A stretch of 64,000 nt of DNA from Gammaproteobacteria bacterium (GCA_018824405.1 JAHJGO010000016.1:62001-126000); one strand, 5' to 3'. Shown: positions 54,285 through 64,000, counted from the stretch's first letter. Translations and numbers: made by a program. The notes: generated by a model not told the origin, from the letters alone.

Positions 54285-55069
54285 AAAAATGGCTGATCAC
54301 GAAAACCGCAAAGCGATCTGTTTGGATCGCGGCTTGTCTATTTACCGTGGCGACGCAGGCGGCAGAAGTGCCCGCCGTGTTGCAGTGGTCGCAGCGGGTT
54401 GAACTTTCCCCGCCGGTCTCCGGTGTGGTGCAGGCGGTTAATGTAACGGTGGGCGAGCGCGTGCGGCATGGGCAGGTGCTGCTCAGGCTGGATGAACGCA
54501 TCTACGCCGGACGGGTGGATGAGGCTGCTGCCATGGTCGCGCGCAACAAGGAAGATGCGGCCGAAGCACAGCGCGACCTGAAGCGCGTGCAGGAATTGTA
54601 CGACCGCACCGTGATATCCATTTCCGAGCTGGATCAGGCCAAGCTGCGCCAGGCCAGGGCGGCTGCCCAGCTGAAAGAGTCCCAGGCGCGTCAGCGGCAG
54701 GCGCAGAAAAACCGCGAAGATACCTTGCTGCGTGCGCCTTTTGACGCTGTTGTAGTGGCGCGACAGGTGGAACCGGGGCAGGCGGTGGCAGCGACATTGC
54801 AACCGCAAAGCCTGCTGGTGGTGGCGCGGGCGGGAGAGATGCTGGCGCGGGCACAAGTACTGGAGACGCAGCTGGCAGGTCTGAAAGTGGGACAGGAAGT
54901 CGAAGTGAACGTAGGCAAACAGCGTTTTCACGGTAAGGTCAGGACGCTGGGACTGGAACCAACGACACGCGACAAATCAGGATTGCCGCTTTATCCTCTG
55001 GATGTGATTTTTGTACCGGCGGAAACGCAATTGCGCGCCGGTGCCGCGGCAATACTCAATCTGCCCTGA
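54281..55069 (+). CDS. HlyD-family periplasmic adaptor
   Basis: 262 aa: signal anchor, lipoyl half-motifs VVQAVNVTVGERVRHGQVLL and LLRAPFDAVVVARQVEPGQA around a helical hairpin, then a beta-barrel domain. It would bridge an inner-membrane pump to the TolC-like protein just upstream. The set ends here and the next gene is convergent, so the pump must be elsewhere or lost. Confidence 0.87.
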   Translation: MKKWLITKTAKRSVWIAACLFTVATQAAEVPAVLQWSQRVELSPPVSGVVQAVNVTVGERVRHGQVLLRLDERIYAGRVDEAAAMVARNKEDAAEAQRDLKRVQELYDRTVISISELDQAKLRQARAAAQLKESQARQRQAQKNREDTLLRAPFDAVVVARQVEPGQAVAATLQPQSLLVVARAGEMLARAQVLETQLAGLKVGQEVEVNVGKQRFHGKVRTLGLEPTTRDKSGLPLYPLDVIFVPAETQLRAGAAAILNLP

Positions 55070-55478
55070 TTCCCTGTTTCTCCAAGTATTGGCTGATTGC
55101 CCGGTCTTCGTGCAGGATGTGATTTTCGGTGAAATCGGTGAAGAAGGCCGTAATTAGCAGGGCGCGATTGGAATGTTCGGGGCTGAGCGTTTCCATCAGG
55201 TTGGTGGCTTCACGCAGCAGTTTCTCATGATCTGCCGTATGCTGTTCCGCACCGGGGAAGCCATGCCGGCGCATCAGGTCTTCTTCATGCGCAAAGTGCA
55301 TTGCGGCGAAATCGAGGATTTTTTCCATCTTCTGGCGCGCCTGTTCGCAGTCACAGTCCTGCGCTACGGCTTCCGATAGTTCATTAACGAGATTCATCAA
55401 GCTGCGATGCTCGCTGTCGAGGGAGGGAATGCCGAGTGCGTAGCGGTTTTCGTCCCAAACAAGATGAAATTTCTTCAT
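55056..55478 (-). CDS. Bacteriohemerythrin
   Basis: 140-aa single-domain hemerythrin with the complete diiron ligand set in the classic spacing: His 24, His 61, Glu 65, His 80, His 84, His 120 and Asp 125. It binds O2 reversibly and in related bacteria delivers oxygen to membrane oxygenases or buffers it. Convergent with, and overlapping by 14 bp, the adaptor gene. Unlike the HHE protein at 33880 it is not tied to an FNR-like box here. Confidence 0.94.
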   Translation of the reverse strand: MKKFHLVWDENRYALGIPSLDSEHRSLMNLVNELSEAVAQDCDCEQARQKMEKILDFAAMHFAHEEDLMRRHGFPGAEQHTADHEKLLREATNLMETLSPEHSNRALLITAFFTDFTENHILHEDRAISQYLEKQGIRAD

Positions 55479-55501
55479 GGTACGAACTCCTTTAGTCGAC
55501 T

Positions 55502-56131
55502 TCAGGACGTGGGGTGTTTATCGTCCTGGCTGGAAATACGGGTGCTAGGGGTGTTGTAGGCCCAGTGATTGCGCCATGCGCCGACGACCAGTGTTGGATA
55601 CTCGGGGCGGCCCAGACTGCCATTGTAACGTCCCAGAGCGCGGTAAAGGTCGCCCTTTTCGATATCCAGATAGTGGCGCAGGATGGTGCAGCCGAAACGC
55701 AGGTTGGTGCGGATGTGAAACAGATTGTTTTCCTTGCTGCCAATCAGCTTGACCCAGAATGGCATCACCTGCATATAGCCACGCGCACCAGCGCTGGAAA
55801 CAGCATATTTCTTGAATCCGCTTTCTACCTGGATCAGTCCCAGCACCAGCTGCGGATCGAGCCCGGCGCGCGAAGCCTCGTAATGCACGCTTTTAAGAAA
55901 ATCGAGACGCCTGGATTGATCCGGAATGCGTTTTTCCATGCGGCGGGACATCTCGGCAAGCCAGTTCTGTTCCTCCACGGCAGAAGAAAACGACGTGCGC
56001 CGCGGTACGTTGTCGCTCACTGCCTTGTACAGCGAGGCGCGCACGCTGGCAGAAAGCGGCTCATACATCTGTGCCCCGGCGTGAGTCGCTAGGGGAAACA
56101 GCAGGAGCAGAAACCCGATCAGTTTTCGCAT
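55502..56131 (-). CDS. Exported lytic transglycosylase (SLT domain)
   Basis: 209 aa: signal peptide ([17 protein letters not shown]) and a soluble-lytic-transglycosylase domain with catalytic Glu in [20 protein letters not shown] and the [12 protein letters not shown] element; RYNGSLG follows. Cleaves peptidoglycan glycan strands. It overlaps the 3' end of proS by 13 bp, a conserved pairing in betaproteobacteria. Confidence 0.92.
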   Translation of the reverse strand: MRKLIGFLLLLFPLATHAGAQMYEPLSASVRASLYKAVSDNVPRRTSFSSAVEEQNWLAEMSRRMEKRIPDQSRRLDFLKSVHYEASRAGLDPQLVLGLIQVESGFKKYAVSSAGARGYMQVMPFWVKLIGSKENNLFHIRTNLRFGCTILRHYLDIEKGDLYRALGRYNGSLGRPEYPTLVVGAWRNHWAYNTPSTRISSQDDKHPTS

Positions 56132-57834
56132 AATTTCGATTGTACGAATTCCAGCACGGAATGCAATGCAACGGACTGCGCCTTTTCGTCGCGCCGTCCC
56201 TGATATTCCAGGTTGCCTTCCTTCAGGCCGCGCTCGCCCACCACGATGCGGTGCGGAATGCCGATCAGTTCCATGTCGGCGAACATCACGCCGGGGCGCT
56301 CGTCGCGGTCATCCAGCAGGACTTCGATGCCGGCTGCCTTGAGATCGGCGTAGAGCTTTTCCACCGTTTCCTTCACGAGCTCGCTGCGCCCCATGCCGAT
56401 AGGCACGATGGCCAGTTCATAGGGGGCGATGGAGCGCGGCCAGATGATGCCGCGCGCATCATTGTTCTGCTCGATGGCAGAAGCCACGATGCGCGACACG
56501 CCAATGCCGTAGCAGCCCATTTCCATGACGCGATCCTTGCCGGATTCGTCGAGGAAGGTGGCATTCATGGCTGAAGAATACTTGTTGCCGAGCTGGAAGA
56601 TATGCCCGACTTCGATGCCGCGGCACAGTTCCAGCGTGCCTTTGCCATCCGGGCTGGGATCGCCTTCGACCGCATTGCGGATATCCACGACTTCCTTCAG
56701 CTCAGGCAGGTCGCGGCCAAAATTCACACCCGTCAGGTGATAGCCGTCCTCGTTGGCGCCGCACACGAAATCGCTCATCACGGCAACCGCACGGTCGGCA
56801 ATGACGGGGATGTTGAGGCCGACCGGACCAATCGATCCGGCCTTGCAGCCCGCGGCAGCGAGGATCTGTGCGTCGCTGGCAAAGCGCACGGCGTCCGGGA
56901 GCTGGATCAGCTTGCCGGCCTTGACCTCGTTCAGTTCATGGTCGCCGCGCAGCAGCAGCGCCACCACGCCGCCATCCTGGCCTTCGACCAGCAAGGTTTT
57001 GATGGTTTTTTCTGCTGGAACCTTAAGCACCTCGCACACATGCTCGATGGTGTGCTTGCCGGGTGTGGCAACTTTTTGCATGGGTTGAGCGGGTGCTGGA
57101 CGCGGCGTGGCCGGAGAAACCGCCTCGGCCAGTTCCACGTTGGCTGCGTAATCGGAATCCGGGCAGAAGGCGATGGCATCCTCGCCGGAATCTGCCAGTA
57201 CGTGAAATTCATGCGAGCCGGAGCCGCCGATGGCGCCGGTGTCTGCTGCCACAGCGCGGAATTTCAGTCCCAGGCGGGTAAAGATGCGCGAATAGGTCTG
57301 GTACATGACTTCATACGTCTGCTCCAGCGAGGCGCGGTCGGCGTGGAAGGAGTAGGAATCCTTCATCACGAACTCGCGCGCGCGCATTACGCCGAAGCGC
57401 GGACGGATCTCGTCGCGGAACTTGGTCTGGATCTGGTAGAAATTGATCGGCAGCTGGCGGTAGCTCTTGATCTCGCGCCGCGCGATATCGGTGATGACTT
57501 CCTCGTGAGTGGGGCCGAAACAGAAATCACGCTCGTGGCGATCCCTGATCTTCAGCATCTGCGGACCGAACACATCCCAGCGCCCGGTTTCCTGCCACAG
57601 TTCGGCTGGGGTGACGGCCGGCATCAGCAGTTCGATGGCGCCGCTCTTGTCCATTTCATCGCGCACGATATTCTCCACCTTGCGCAGCACCTTCAGCCCC
57701 AGCGGCATCCAGCTGTAAAGCCCGCTGCCCAGGCGTTTGATCAGTCCGGCGCGCAGCATCAGTTTGTGGCTGACCAGTTCGGCTTCGGTCGGGGCTTCCT
57801 TGAGGGTGGAGAGGAAAAATTGGGATACGCGCAT
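56119..57834 (-). CDS. proS: ProS, prolyl-tRNA synthetase
   Basis: 571-aa class II synthetase of the bacterial type, with an editing (INS) domain between motifs 2 and 3 (about 220-400). Motif regions are seen in [40 protein letters not shown] and the C-terminal anticodon-binding domain ([19 protein letters not shown]). Housekeeping. Confidence 0.97.
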   Translation of the reverse strand: MRVSQFFLSTLKEAPTEAELVSHKLMLRAGLIKRLGSGLYSWMPLGLKVLRKVENIVRDEMDKSGAIELLMPAVTPAELWQETGRWDVFGPQMLKIRDRHERDFCFGPTHEEVITDIARREIKSYRQLPINFYQIQTKFRDEIRPRFGVMRAREFVMKDSYSFHADRASLEQTYEVMYQTYSRIFTRLGLKFRAVAADTGAIGGSGSHEFHVLADSGEDAIAFCPDSDYAANVELAEAVSPATPRPAPAQPMQKVATPGKHTIEHVCEVLKVPAEKTIKTLLVEGQDGGVVALLLRGDHELNEVKAGKLIQLPDAVRFASDAQILAAAGCKAGSIGPVGLNIPVIADRAVAVMSDFVCGANEDGYHLTGVNFGRDLPELKEVVDIRNAVEGDPSPDGKGTLELCRGIEVGHIFQLGNKYSSAMNATFLDESGKDRVMEMGCYGIGVSRIVASAIEQNNDARGIIWPRSIAPYELAIVPIGMGRSELVKETVEKLYADLKAAGIEVLLDDRDERPGVMFADMELIGIPHRIVVGERGLKEGNLEYQGRRDEKAQSVALHSVLEFVQSKLCEN

Positions 57835-57881
57835 GTTATGATCCGGACGATTCTAAAAAAGAAAGAGTTGATCATTTTAGC

Positions 57882-58670
57882 ATGGGATTTTTCAGTAAAT
57901 GGCGCACCCATAAGTCGGTAGGCGAGCAGGGGGTGGTGGATGTGAGCGAGCGCGATGGGGTGCGCTTTCTCCATCTGGGCAGCGATACAGTGCAGAGCGC
58001 GATGCGCGTGAAAGCGCCAAACGAGCTGGAGCTTGCCTACACGCGCGCCATGATGGGGTTTCTGCTGTTTCATCCAGAACCCCGGAACATCCTGATGATC
58101 GGACTGGGCGGCGGTTCGGTGACCAAATTCGTGTATCACAGACTGCCTACAGCCCATACCCATGTGGTGGAAATCAACCCGCAGGTCGTAGCGGCGGCGC
58201 GCAGTCATTTCTTTGTTCCGGAAGCAGATCAGCGCTTGCAGATTGAAATTGGCGATGGAGTGGATTATGTGCGTAACCATTCGGACGCCTGTGATGTGCT
58301 GATGGTTGATGGTTATGATGACCGCAGCCTGGCTGAAGCGCTGGCGAGCCAGAGTTTTTATGATGATTGTGCGGCAGCGCTGACACCGGACGGAGTGTTG
58401 GTGGTGAACTTGTGGGGTAGCGACAAGATGTTTGATGTCTACTTCAGGCGTATCGAAGCCAGTTTCAACGGTCTGGTGCTCTCGATGCCCACCGGAAGAA
58501 TGAGCAATATCGTTGTCTTCGGATTCAAACGCAGCCCGGGCAACCCTTGCTGGCAAGAACTCAAGGAGAGAGCCAGGAGCCTGGAAGCTGAATACGGCCT
58601 GGAATTCCCGGATTTTGTCAGTGCGCTGCGCAGTCTCAATGTCCACAGTGAAAAGCGTCTGCTGATCTGA
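57882..58670 (+). CDS. Spermidine synthase-like methyltransferase-fold protein
   Basis: 262 aa of the polyamine aminopropyltransferase fold: ILMIGLGGGSVTKFVYHRLP is the nucleotide-binding motif, with HVVEINPQVVAAARSHF and CDVLMVDGYDDRS following. It lacks the full N-terminal domain of classical SpeE, so true spermidine synthase activity is uncertain. It sits between proS (divergent) and rppH. Confidence 0.8.
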   Translation: MGFFSKWRTHKSVGEQGVVDVSERDGVRFLHLGSDTVQSAMRVKAPNELELAYTRAMMGFLLFHPEPRNILMIGLGGGSVTKFVYHRLPTAHTHVVEINPQVVAAARSHFFVPEADQRLQIEIGDGVDYVRNHSDACDVLMVDGYDDRSLAEALASQSFYDDCAAALTPDGVLVVNLWGSDKMFDVYFRRIEASFNGLVLSMPTGRMSNIVVFGFKRSPGNPCWQELKERARSLEAEYGLEFPDFVSALRSLNVHSEKRLLI

Positions 58671-58765
58671 TCGCCCCGAACCCGCGCCTGCTGCGGCAGC
58701 TTTCAATGCGGGGCAAAATGTGAAAAAATCGCAGTAATTCGACGAATTCTAAAGTGAAGTAAAAA

Positions 58766-59266
58766 ATGATTGACCAGGACGGTTACCGCCCGAATGTTGG
58801 CATCGTGCTATGCAATGCCAAGAACGAGGTGTTTTGGGGCAAGCGCATCCGCGAACACTCCTGGCAGTTCCCGCAGGGGGGCATCAAGTCCGGCGAGTCG
58901 CCGGAGCAGGCGATGTACCGCGAGCTGCACGAGGAAGTGGGGCTGATGCCGGAGCACGTGCGTATTCTCGGGCGCACGCAGGGCTGGCTGCATTACGATG
59001 TGCCGCAGCACTGGGTGCGGCGTGAGTGGCGCGGCAGCTATCGGGGGCAGAAGCAGGTCTGGTATCTGCTGCGTCTGGTCGGTCGGGATTGCGATGTCCG
59101 GTTGCGTGCCACCAGCCATCCGGAATTCGATGCCTGGCGCTGGCATCATTACTGGATTCCGCTTGAATCAGTGATCGAGTTCAAGCGCGATGTTTACCGC
59201 CTTGCACTCAACGAGCTATCTTCTTTTCTTGAGGCCGACCGGCAAACAGACGTGATTTCCGGCTGA
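58766..59266 (+). CDS. rppH: RppH, RNA pyrophosphohydrolase
   Basis: 166-aa Nudix enzyme that starts 5'-end-dependent mRNA decay by removing pyrophosphate. The Nudix box [20 protein letters not shown] (residues 38-57, continuing VGL) is intact, preceded by HSWQFPQ typical of RppH. Confidence 0.95.
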   Translation: MIDQDGYRPNVGIVLCNAKNEVFWGKRIREHSWQFPQGGIKSGESPEQAMYRELHEEVGLMPEHVRILGRTQGWLHYDVPQHWVRREWRGSYRGQKQVWYLLRLVGRDCDVRLRATSHPEFDAWRWHHYWIPLESVIEFKRDVYRLALNELSSFLEADRQTDVISG

Positions 59267-59387
59267 ATATAAAGATATTGAGTCTCTCCCATCAAATATT
59301 TTGATTAAATGCGTTTGGCCCTTCGAGTAGCATAGGGATTATTGCAAAACCCGACATTTATCAGTAAATCAAAATAAGGAGAGACGC

Positions 59388-59987
59388 GTGACCAATATCG
59401 AATATACCCCGATCGCTTCAACCACGCTGGAGAGTGGGGCCTCCTTCCACCGCACCGAGCGGATTTTTGATCTGATCAAGCTCGACGATCCTGCCGCGGC
59501 AGTGATGACCGATCTCAAAAAAATCAGTGCGGTGACCGTCGCCGCACAAGCGCCTATCGATGCTGCCAATTCGCGTATGAAACATCGTGGCGTGCGTCTC
59601 TTGCTGGTGGTGGATGACGAGGATACCGTGGTGGGCCTGATTACTTCCACCGACACGCATGGCGCCAAGCCGATCCAGCATATCCAGAAACACGGCGGCA
59701 CCTATCACGATATTGTGGTGCAGGACATCATGACCACGCAGGACAAGCTTGAAGTGATCTGCATGGATGATATCAATCGCACCCGTGTCGGCAATGTTGT
59801 CGCCACCCTGAAGCAGGCCGGTCGTAGCCACGCCCTGGTGGTTGACCGTCATGAGAAGGAAAACCGGCAGGTGATTCGCGGCATCATCTCGGCATCGCAG
59901 ATCGCGCGCCAGCTGGACATCGACATCCCCACCACCGAAATTGCCCAGACCTTCGCCGAAATCGAGGCGCTGCTGGCAAGCGCCTGA
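59388..59987 (+). CDS. CBS-domain protein
   Basis: 199 aa with a 40-residue N-terminal segment and two CBS motifs (about 41-95 and 110-175); RGVRLLLVVDDEDTVVGLIT marks the first. GTG start at 59388 with AAGGAGAG upstream. Role unknown; likely adenosine-nucleotide sensing. A terminator follows. Confidence 0.86.
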   Translation: MTNIEYTPIASTTLESGASFHRTERIFDLIKLDDPAAAVMTDLKKISAVTVAAQAPIDAANSRMKHRGVRLLLVVDDEDTVVGLITSTDTHGAKPIQHIQKHGGTYHDIVVQDIMTTQDKLEVICMDDINRTRVGNVVATLKQAGRSHALVVDRHEKENRQVIRGIISASQIARQLDIDIPTTEIAQTFAEIEALLASA

Positions 59988-60014
59988 TACAGACTTGGCT
60001 GCTTGTTAATCTCA

Positions 60015-60037
60015 AGGCGGGGCAGATGCCCCGTTTT
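60015..60037 (+). terminator. Intrinsic terminator after the CBS gene
   Basis: CGGGGC-AGAT-GCCCCG (60018-60033) followed by TTTT, about 30 bp after the stop codon. Confidence 0.85.
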
Positions 60038-60077
60038 GTCTTGTTACTGCTTTGCTGTTGGGGTATTTTGCTAAATT

Positions 60078-61259
60078 ATGCAATCCCCATTTAAATCCCG
60101 ATTTTTCTCTTTCCGTATCATTTTTGTCCTCGCGGTGTTTGTGCTGCTGCTGGCGGCGGGCTGGTACTGGACGCGTCCGCAGCCTGTCGCCGTGATGGTT
60201 TCTCAGGTTGGGCGCGGCACGGTCGAGGCGACCGTGGCCAACACCCGCGCCGGCACCGTGAAGGCTTGCCGTCGCGCCCGCCTGGCGCCACCCGCAGGAG
60301 GCCAGATTGCCAGGCTGCTGGTGCATGAGGGTGAGCGTGTCAGCGCCGGTCAGGTATTGCTGGAATTGTGGCATGACGATCTTGCCGCGCAGGAGAAACT
60401 GGCGCGTGAGCAGTTGAATTCCGCGCAGGCACGAATCCATGAGGCCTGCACCGTAGCGGATGAGGCCGGGCGGGCTGCGGTGCGCATGCGCCAGTTGAAG
60501 GAAAGGGGTTTTATTTCCGAGGAAGGTCTGGACCAGTCAGTGTCCGCCGCCAAGGCGCGGCGCGCCAGTTGCGAGGCCATGCGTGCAGAGGCCGGGCAGG
60601 CGCGGCAACGGATTGCCGTCGCGCGCGCCAATCTTGACCGTATCCAGTTGCGCGCGCCTTTTGCCGGCATCGTGGCCGAGGTGACGGGTGAACTGGGCGA
60701 ATACACCACGCCTTCGCCGCCCGGCATTCCCACGCCGCCCGCCATCGATTTGATCGACGATTCCTGCCTCTACGTCAGTGCGCCGATCGATGAGGTGGAT
60801 GCGCCCAATGTGCTGGTTGGAGGGGAAGGGCGCATCACGCTGGATGCGATGAGCGGCCGCCATTTTGCCGGCAAGGTGCGGCGCATTGCGCCTTATGTGC
60901 TGGACCTCGAAAAGCAGGCGCGCACGGTGGAAGTGGAAGTTCAATTCGACAACCCTGCAGAAACCAAATCCCTGCTGGTGGGTTACAGCGCCGATGTGGA
61001 AATTGTCTACACCAGCCGCCCCGATGTGCTGCGCATCCCGACAGCTGCCTTGCTGGAGGGAAACCGGGTGCTGGTCATTCGTGACGGCATGGCGGAAGCG
61101 CGCCAGATACAGCTCGGCCTGTCCAACTGGGAATACAGCGAAGTGACCGCGGGTCTGAGCGAAGGGGAACAGATCATCACCTCGCTCGATCGTGAAGGCG
61201 TCAAGTCGGGCGCGCACGTGAGCGCGGAAATGGCTGGCGCAAAAAAAACCGTGCCATGA
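60078..61259 (+). CDS. MacA-like HlyD-family adaptor
   Basis: 393 aa: N-terminal anchor helix (IIFVLAVFVLLLAAGWYW), lipoyl domain halves around a helical hairpin (LAPPAGGQIARLLVHEGERV, LRAPFAGIVAEVTGELGEYT), beta-barrel and membrane-proximal domains. It overlaps the ATPase gene by 4 bp and is the periplasmic adaptor of an ABC-type exporter. The hairpin is long enough to reach an outer-membrane duct; the TolC-like product of 53004 is a possible partner but not linked. Confidence 0.9.
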   Translation: MQSPFKSRFFSFRIIFVLAVFVLLLAAGWYWTRPQPVAVMVSQVGRGTVEATVANTRAGTVKACRRARLAPPAGGQIARLLVHEGERVSAGQVLLELWHDDLAAQEKLAREQLNSAQARIHEACTVADEAGRAAVRMRQLKERGFISEEGLDQSVSAAKARRASCEAMRAEAGQARQRIAVARANLDRIQLRAPFAGIVAEVTGELGEYTTPSPPGIPTPPAIDLIDDSCLYVSAPIDEVDAPNVLVGGEGRITLDAMSGRHFAGKVRRIAPYVLDLEKQARTVEVEVQFDNPAETKSLLVGYSADVEIVYTSRPDVLRIPTAALLEGNRVLVIRDGMAEARQIQLGLSNWEYSEVTAGLSEGEQIITSLDREGVKSGAHVSAEMAGAKKTVP

Positions 61260-61936
61260 TCCGGCTCGAGGGCATCCAGCGCGTTTTCCAGGTGGGCGAT
61301 CAGCAAGTCCATGCCCTGCGCGATATCGATCTCTCAATCGGCGCCGGCGAATATCTTTCCATCATGGGGCCGTCCGGCTCGGGGAAATCCACCCTGCTCA
61401 ACCTGATCGGCCTGCTCGATCGACCCAGTGCCGGTATTTACCGGCTCGACGGCGGCGATGTGACGGGCCTCTCCGACGAAGAGCAGGCGCGCGTGCGGCG
61501 CGAGAAAATCGGCTTCGTGTTTCAGTTCTTTCACCTTATTCCGCGCCTCTCGGCCGCTGCGAACATCGAACTGCCCCTGCTGCTGGCCGGGGTGCCGGCG
61601 GCGCAGCGCAAAACGCGCGTCGACCAGCTGATTGTGGATTTCGGCCTGACGGGCCGTGAAACGCACCGCCCGGACCAGCTTTCGGGTGGCCAGCGCCAGC
61701 GTGTGGCGATTGCCCGCGCCACGGTGATGGAGCCGTCCGTGATTCTGGCGGATGAGCCCACCGGCAACCTTGACCGCGCTACCGGACAGGAAGTGATGAA
61801 CATCCTGGAGGGACTGGCAGCAAGTGGCGTGACCCTGCTGCTGGTGACGCACGACCCGGAAATCGGCCACCGTGCATCGCGCAAGCTGCGCATGGTCGAT
61901 GGCGGCATCGTCGCGGATGAGCGGGCGTCCTCATGA
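61256..61936 (+). CDS. MacB/LolD-like ABC transporter ATPase
   Basis: 226-aa ATPase: Walker A GPSGSGKST near residue 37, signature LSGGQRQRVAIARA near 141, Walker B VILADEPTGNLD near 163. The family drives FtsX-type permeases acting as mechanotransmitters rather than importers. Overlaps both neighbours by 4 bp. Confidence 0.94.
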   Translation: MIRLEGIQRVFQVGDQQVHALRDIDLSIGAGEYLSIMGPSGSGKSTLLNLIGLLDRPSAGIYRLDGGDVTGLSDEEQARVRREKIGFVFQFFHLIPRLSAAANIELPLLLAGVPAAQRKTRVDQLIVDFGLTGRETHRPDQLSGGQRQRVAIARATVMEPSVILADEPTGNLDRATGQEVMNILEGLAASGVTLLLVTHDPEIGHRASRKLRMVDGGIVADERASS

Positions 61937-63138
61937 ATACGGCGGATGTCCTGCGCTTTGCTTCCTTCAGTCTGACTGGTGCCCGCACCCGTACCCTGCT
62001 GATGATCCTGGCCATGGCTATCGGCGTGGCGGCGGTGGTGGTGCTTACTGCGCTGGGAGAGGGTGCAAGACGCTATGTGGTGGGGCAGTTTTCATCCCTG
62101 GGCACGCATCTGCTGATCGTGTTCCCCGGCCGTTCTGAAACCACCGGCAACCCCGGCATGCTGCTGGGTGAAACGCCGCGCGACCTGACCCTCGATGATG
62201 CCCTGATGCTCACCCGCAGCCGCGCCATTCGTCGAATTGCGCCCTTGACGGTGGGTTCTGCGCTGGTGACCACGCACAGGCGGAGCCGCGAAACGCCGGT
62301 GCTGGGATCGACGGCGGAAATGCTGGAAGTGCGCAAGATGAGCATGGGCCAGGGGCAATTTCTGCCCGGCGGTGACCCGCGTCTGGCCTCGCCGGTGTGC
62401 GTGCTGGGCGACACGGTCAGGAAAGAGCTGTTCGGCAACCAGCCTGCAGTCGGCGAGTGGCTGCGCATCGGCGACCGGCGTTTTCGCGTCATCGGCGTGC
62501 TGGCCGCGCAGGGACAATCCATGGGCTTCGATACTGACGAACTGGTGATCGTGCCGGTGGCTTCGGCGCAAATGCTGTTCAATACCTCATCGCTGTTTCG
62601 CATCCTGATTGAGGCGCGAGGCCGCGAGAGCATTGAAAAAGCCAAACAGGATGCACTGGAGATTCTGGCCCGGCGTCATGACGGGGAAAAGGATGTGACC
62701 GTGGTCACCCAGGACGCGATTCTGGCAACCTTCGACCGGATTTTGCGCGCACTGACCCTGGCCGTCGCGGGGATCGCGGCGATCAGCCTGTCGGTGGCCG
62801 GTATCCTGATCATGAATGTGATGCTGATCGCGGTGTCGCAGCGCAGGCAGGAAATTGGCCTGCTCAAGGCCATCGGAGCGGCTCCTGCGCAGATCCGCGC
62901 CCTGTTCTTTGCCGAGGCGGCGGTGCTGTCCTTTGCGGGCGCACTGGCGGGTCTGGCGCTGGGCTTGCTGGGCAGCTTCATCATCGGCAGGATTTATCCC
63001 GTCCTGCCGAGCGTTCCGCCCTGGTGGGCGGTAGTCGCGGCCTTCAGCACCGCGCTACTTACCGGCATCCTGTTCAGCGTGGCCCCAGCGCGGCGCGCCT
63101 CGCGGCTTGATCCGGTCGAGTCACTGGCCAGGCACTAG
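61933..63138 (+). CDS. FtsX/MacB-type permease
   Basis: 401 aa: an N-terminal helix (TLLMILAMAIGVAAVVVLTAL), a large periplasmic domain (about 45-270) and three C-terminal helices with the family segment VAVSQRRQEIGLLKAIGAAPAQI. Pairs with the ATPase upstream. A second, homologous permease gene begins two bases after its stop. Confidence 0.92.
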   Translation: MNTADVLRFASFSLTGARTRTLLMILAMAIGVAAVVVLTALGEGARRYVVGQFSSLGTHLLIVFPGRSETTGNPGMLLGETPRDLTLDDALMLTRSRAIRRIAPLTVGSALVTTHRRSRETPVLGSTAEMLEVRKMSMGQGQFLPGGDPRLASPVCVLGDTVRKELFGNQPAVGEWLRIGDRRFRVIGVLAAQGQSMGFDTDELVIVPVASAQMLFNTSSLFRILIEARGRESIEKAKQDALEILARRHDGEKDVTVVTQDAILATFDRILRALTLAVAGIAAISLSVAGILIMNVMLIAVSQRRQEIGLLKAIGAAPAQIRALFFAEAAVLSFAGALAGLALGLLGSFIIGRIYPVLPSVPPWWAVVAAFSTALLTGILFSVAPARRASRLDPVESLARH

Positions 63139-63140
63139 CC

Positions 63141-64000
63141 ATGCTGATTCAGGATTTTTTACCTTTTACCGCGAGTTCCATCATTGCGCACCGCATGCGC
63201 AGCTTTCTCACTGCATTGGGGATTGCGGTCGGCATCGCCGCAGTCATTCTGCTGACTTCCATCGGCGAAGGCATACACCAGTTTGTGTTGTCCGAATTTA
63301 CCCAGTTCGGCACCAATCTGATCAGCGTAGCACCGGGCAAATCTTCCACGCGCGGCGGGCCATCCGCCGGAATCATCAGCTCAGTGCGTCCCCTCAGCAT
63401 CGAGGATGCCGAGGCCTTGCGGCGCGTGCCCCATGTCGAGCATGTGGACCCCAGCGCTCAGGGCAATGCCGACGTGGAAGCAGAGGGCAAGTCGCGGCGC
63501 GTGACAGTGTATGGCGTTGGTCACGAAATGGCGCAAACCTTCCGCATGAAAGTGCAGCTTGGAAAATTCCTTCCCCCCGACGACCCGAGCGCGGCGCGTG
63601 CTTTCGTGGTGCTGGGATCGAAGGTAAAACAGGAACTGTTCGGTACGGTAAATCCTCTCGGCAGCCGCATCCGCATCGGCAGCGAACGCTATCGCGTGAT
63701 CGGCGTGATGGAATCCAAGGGCCAGGTACTGGGCTTTGATCTGGACGATACTGTGTATATCCCGGTTTCACGCGCCCTGGAGCTGTTCAATCGGGCAGGC
63801 CTGATGGAAGTGCACGTCACCTATCACAGCAACGCACCTCTGGATAAAGTGGTGAAGGGGATCAAAACCGTGCTGCTGGCACGTCACGGGCGCGAGGATT
63901 TCACCATTACGCCTCAGCAGCAAATGCTCGAGGTCATGGGCTCGGTTCTGGATGTGCTGACTTTTGCCGTGGGCGCCCTGGGGGGTATTTCACTGCTGGT
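63141..64000 (+). CDS. Second FtsX/MacB-type permease (3' end cut by window edge)
   Basis: The frame opens at 63141 (MLIQDF) and is still open at the window end, 286 codons in. The N-terminal helix (LTALGIAVGIAAVILLTSIG), the periplasmic domain and the beginning of the second helix are visible. It is clearly related to the permease just upstream, so the exporter is probably a heterodimer of two FtsX-type subunits with one ATPase and one adaptor. Confidence 0.9.
   Translation, partial: MLIQDFLPFTASSIIAHRMRSFLTALGIAVGIAAVILLTSIGEGIHQFVLSEFTQFGTNLISVAPGKSSTRGGPSAGIISSVRPLSIEDAEALRRVPHVEHVDPSAQGNADVEAEGKSRRVTVYGVGHEMAQTFRMKVQLGKFLPPDDPSAARAFVVLGSKVKQELFGTVNPLGSRIRIGSERYRVIGVMESKGQVLGFDLDDTVYIPVSRALELFNRAGLMEVHVTYHSNAPLDKVVKGIKTVLLARHGREDFTITPQQQMLEVMGSVLDVLTFAVGALGGISLL

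Noticed and set aside
59291-59305. ATCAAATATTTTGAT as an FNR site upstream of the CBS gene
   Set aside because: The half sites point the wrong way (ATCAA outside-in) and the spacing is five; it is an AT-rich palindrome only.

Overview
The window looks like chromosomal DNA of a facultatively anaerobic, denitrifying betaproteobacterium. The basis is the style of the housekeeping genes (proS/rppH/lytic transglycosylase, leuA, and wrbA/HugZ-like/DUF2069/yihY neighbourhoods), a moderately high G+C content and a complete NO- and N2O-respiration gene set. A relative of the Sulfuricella/Gallionella/Dechloromonas-type denitrifiers is my best guess; the genus is inference. No rRNA, tRNA, CRISPR array or intact insertion sequence was seen.

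Region 1 (1-19.1 kb, all on the minus strand) is the most striking part. A Sec-type (clade II) nitrous oxide reductase locus, nosZ - two c-type cytochromes - nosB-D-G-H-F-L-Y, sits inside a menaquinone biosynthesis locus. Upstream are menB-menA-tlpA-menC and a hotdog thioesterase that could be the DHNA-CoA hydrolase. Downstream are ubiE/menG-menE-menF-menD. NosG and NosH are the predicted quinol-oxidising ferredoxin/membrane pair of clade II systems, so the locus appears to encode both the low-potential quinone and the machinery that spends it on N2O.

Region 2 (19.2-35.7 kb) holds NO respiration and NO defence: norD, then (after two MscS channels, a DUF3014 protein and a decayed antiporter gene) a NapH-like polyferredoxin, a small membrane protein, norQ, a CoxIV-like subunit, norE, norB and norC. 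An NnrS-like/heme-copper-like set follows with two DUF2249 proteins, a hemerythrin and NnrS. Nine 14-bp FNR/DNR-type dyads lie in this and the previous region, most with a -10-like hexamer at the class II distance. A Crp/Fnr-family regulator without the FNR cysteines, at 39.0 kb, is a natural candidate to read them.

Region 3 (36-39.8 kb) is an anaerobic ribonucleotide reductase operon in which the glycyl-radical domain of NrdD is a separate 63-residue gene. It is in the same frame and separated from the catalytic subunit by a single amber codon plus a ribosome binding site; nrdG and the DNR-like regulator follow. Region 4 (39.8-46.2 kb) has a TauE-like exporter, a TRAP transporter whose binding protein is convergent to its membrane subunits, and leuA preceded by a leucine-rich leader peptide. 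Region 5 (46.2-64 kb) is mostly ordinary: small enzymes, a degenerate PilZ-like protein, periplasmic thioredoxins with a TolC/HlyD pair lacking a pump, bacteriohemerythrin, proS, rppH, a CBS protein, and a MacA/MacB-like exporter with two FtsX permeases cut by the window edge.
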